The notes below the pieces were generated by a model. The model did not search any database. It was given only the letters and a program-made list of their open reading frames with translations, and had not been told where the DNA came from. Shown in pieces: positions 62,701 through 64,000 of a stretch of 64,000 bases of DNA. The position numbers and the translations under genes are program-made. Source of the stretch: Taeniopygia guttata (taxonomy: Eukaryota > Chordata > Aves > Passeriformes > Estrildidae); assembly GCF_048771995.1 (NCBI RefSeq), contig NC_133024.1, forward strand, positions 89,870,501 to 89,934,500, in the 5' to 3' direction. Positions within the stretch are counted from its first letter, which is position 1. Every line of letters starts with the position of its first letter.

Positions 62701-64000
62701 CAAATACTCTGTTTAAATAACCACATGCATGGCACAAGAAGGAAGGTGCAAAAGATTGCTCACTCAAGTAAATATTTTGATATTACAAAAAAAGCCTATA
62801 TGATCCACTTCAGCAAAAGTAAACTTGACAGGATACACCTCTAAAACACAACATTGTACACAAAGGCCTCCTTCTAGAAGAAGCACCATTCTCAAGTTCA
62901 AGGATAAATTACTTCATTATTTTACAGTAACATTACCAAGAATTAGGTAAATGGGAAACAAGGTTCTGGATGCTGCTATTTTACAAGCTCTGAGGAAGAA
63001 AAAAGGTGGAAAATCAAGCAAAGCCCATGACAATTTCTATGACATTTCTATGCAGCAGAGGCTGCCACTACCATAAATTATCAATATACAAGTCATATAA
63101 AGCAGTTCATTGGAATACATCTAGATCCAAATTATTCCCTATTCAAATTTGTTGTAATTCAGACTCCATTTCCACTGCACAGAATCACTCCAGTCTGCCA
63201 AGTTTACATCCTAATTTCTACTTCCACTAGCCTATCTTGGCACGATTTACTGGACACCTTTACCACACGTAATTTCTTTCCAAATTCACCTGTCAAGGTT
63301 CTGCACATTTCTCGGCACAAATGCCCTTCAGAGACTCTCACAACTCAAATGCTAAATGCCAATTACATTTTTGTTCCTTCTCTTGCTCCCTTGTGCAAGG
63401 GCAGCCTCTTCTTTTGGAAGACAGAAAACAAAGAAAATTCTTAATATATTTCTCCAGTGGCTGAGGGTAGAGAAAGGAAAAGAGCAATTTAAATACCAAA
63501 TACATTAAATTACATTTTCTCTCAATGGGAGACTTTCAGTACACAGTCTGAGCACTACCAAGTCCAAAAGACAGTGGCAGACTGTGCTCAACCTAATGAG
63601 ACATGGGAACTCAAACTTTCCATTAAGTATCTGTGTTTTTTCTTGGCAAAGTTATTTCAGCTGACTCTTTCTTGGAAGCACTGCATTTCAAACCTGCACT
63701 TCTTAGGCTAGGAGTGCAATACTGAGTTTAAAATGAAGTCACCTACAGTTTTGCATGTCCATTTTATTCATATCTATACAAACATGGAAATGAAAGGCAG
63801 CGAGCCATTCTGTTTTAGCTGTGGACTTTGAGCAATTCTCATTTAAAATGGAAAAAACAGTATTTCACCATTTGACGGCATTATTTCCATTCAGCTAGTA
63901 ACACTGGCTTGTCTACTGCAACTGTACTATGTGCACTGATTTCACCCTTCGTATTCCTCTCCTTTTAACATTATATTCGCCAAAGGTCTTACGATTACGC
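59705..64000 (-). other. TMCO3: Upstream part of TMCO3 (intron); no exon seen
   Basis: About 4.3 kb upstream of the coiled-coil exon is AT-rich, without a CpG island or a reading frame resembling the TMCO3 signal peptide and first 148 residues. It is therefore taken as part of the intron leading to exons beyond the right edge. No mobile element was confidently recognised. Confidence 0.7.

Noticed and set aside
59705-64000. Search for the TMCO3 signal peptide and first exon on the minus strand
   Set aside because: No frame resembling the known N-terminus (KVLGRSFFW or the EEVAQRVIKLHRGRG region) was found. It probably lies beyond the window.

Overview
The window is vertebrate nuclear DNA from a bird, most likely a passerine. 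Coding exons are short and separated by kilobase introns with GT/AG borders. The interspersed repeats are CR1 LINE fragments, one tRNA-Ile-headed SINE with a CR1 tail (the TguSINE1 type described from zebra finch) and one avian endogenous-retrovirus solo LTR. No bacterial-type operons, CRISPR arrays or functional RNA genes were seen.

Two protein-coding genes lie head to tail, both on the minus strand. Positions 1 to about 29,100 hold the 5' half of TFDP1, the DP-1 partner of E2F. The right end has the CpG-island promoter (about 27,720-29,260). The first coding exon (MAKD, ATG at 27,482-27,484) follows, then four exons and the start of a sixth, which the left edge cuts inside the DNA-binding domain. 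About 177 of roughly 410 residues are encoded here. Positions 35,683-59,704 hold the 3' part of TMCO3, a CPA2-type Na+/H+ antiporter-like membrane protein. Eleven exons join in frame and encode the last 529 residues plus the stop. The first ~148 residues (signal peptide and start of the coiled coil) are not found between 59,705 and 64,000 and must lie beyond the right edge. The same gene pair in the same order and orientation is known from human 13q34, which supports both names. Human comparisons are from memory, not from an alignment.

Between the genes (about 29,260-35,680) there is no coding gene, only a solo LTR (32,961-33,338), a poly-C run and unremarkable AT-rich DNA. The introns hold scattered, mostly old CR1 pieces. 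One intron of TMCO3 contains an isolated, very GC-rich patch (58,555-58,715) with a CTCF-like motif.

The two genes have no obvious functional link. TFDP1 acts in cell-cycle transcription and TMCO3 in endomembrane ion exchange. I found no new biological system. The most useful second-look items are splice-site oddities (a tandem CAGCAG acceptor in TFDP1 and a recursive-splice-like AG|GTAAGA acceptor in TMCO3), an E2F site in the promoter of an E2F partner, and the intronic GC patch.
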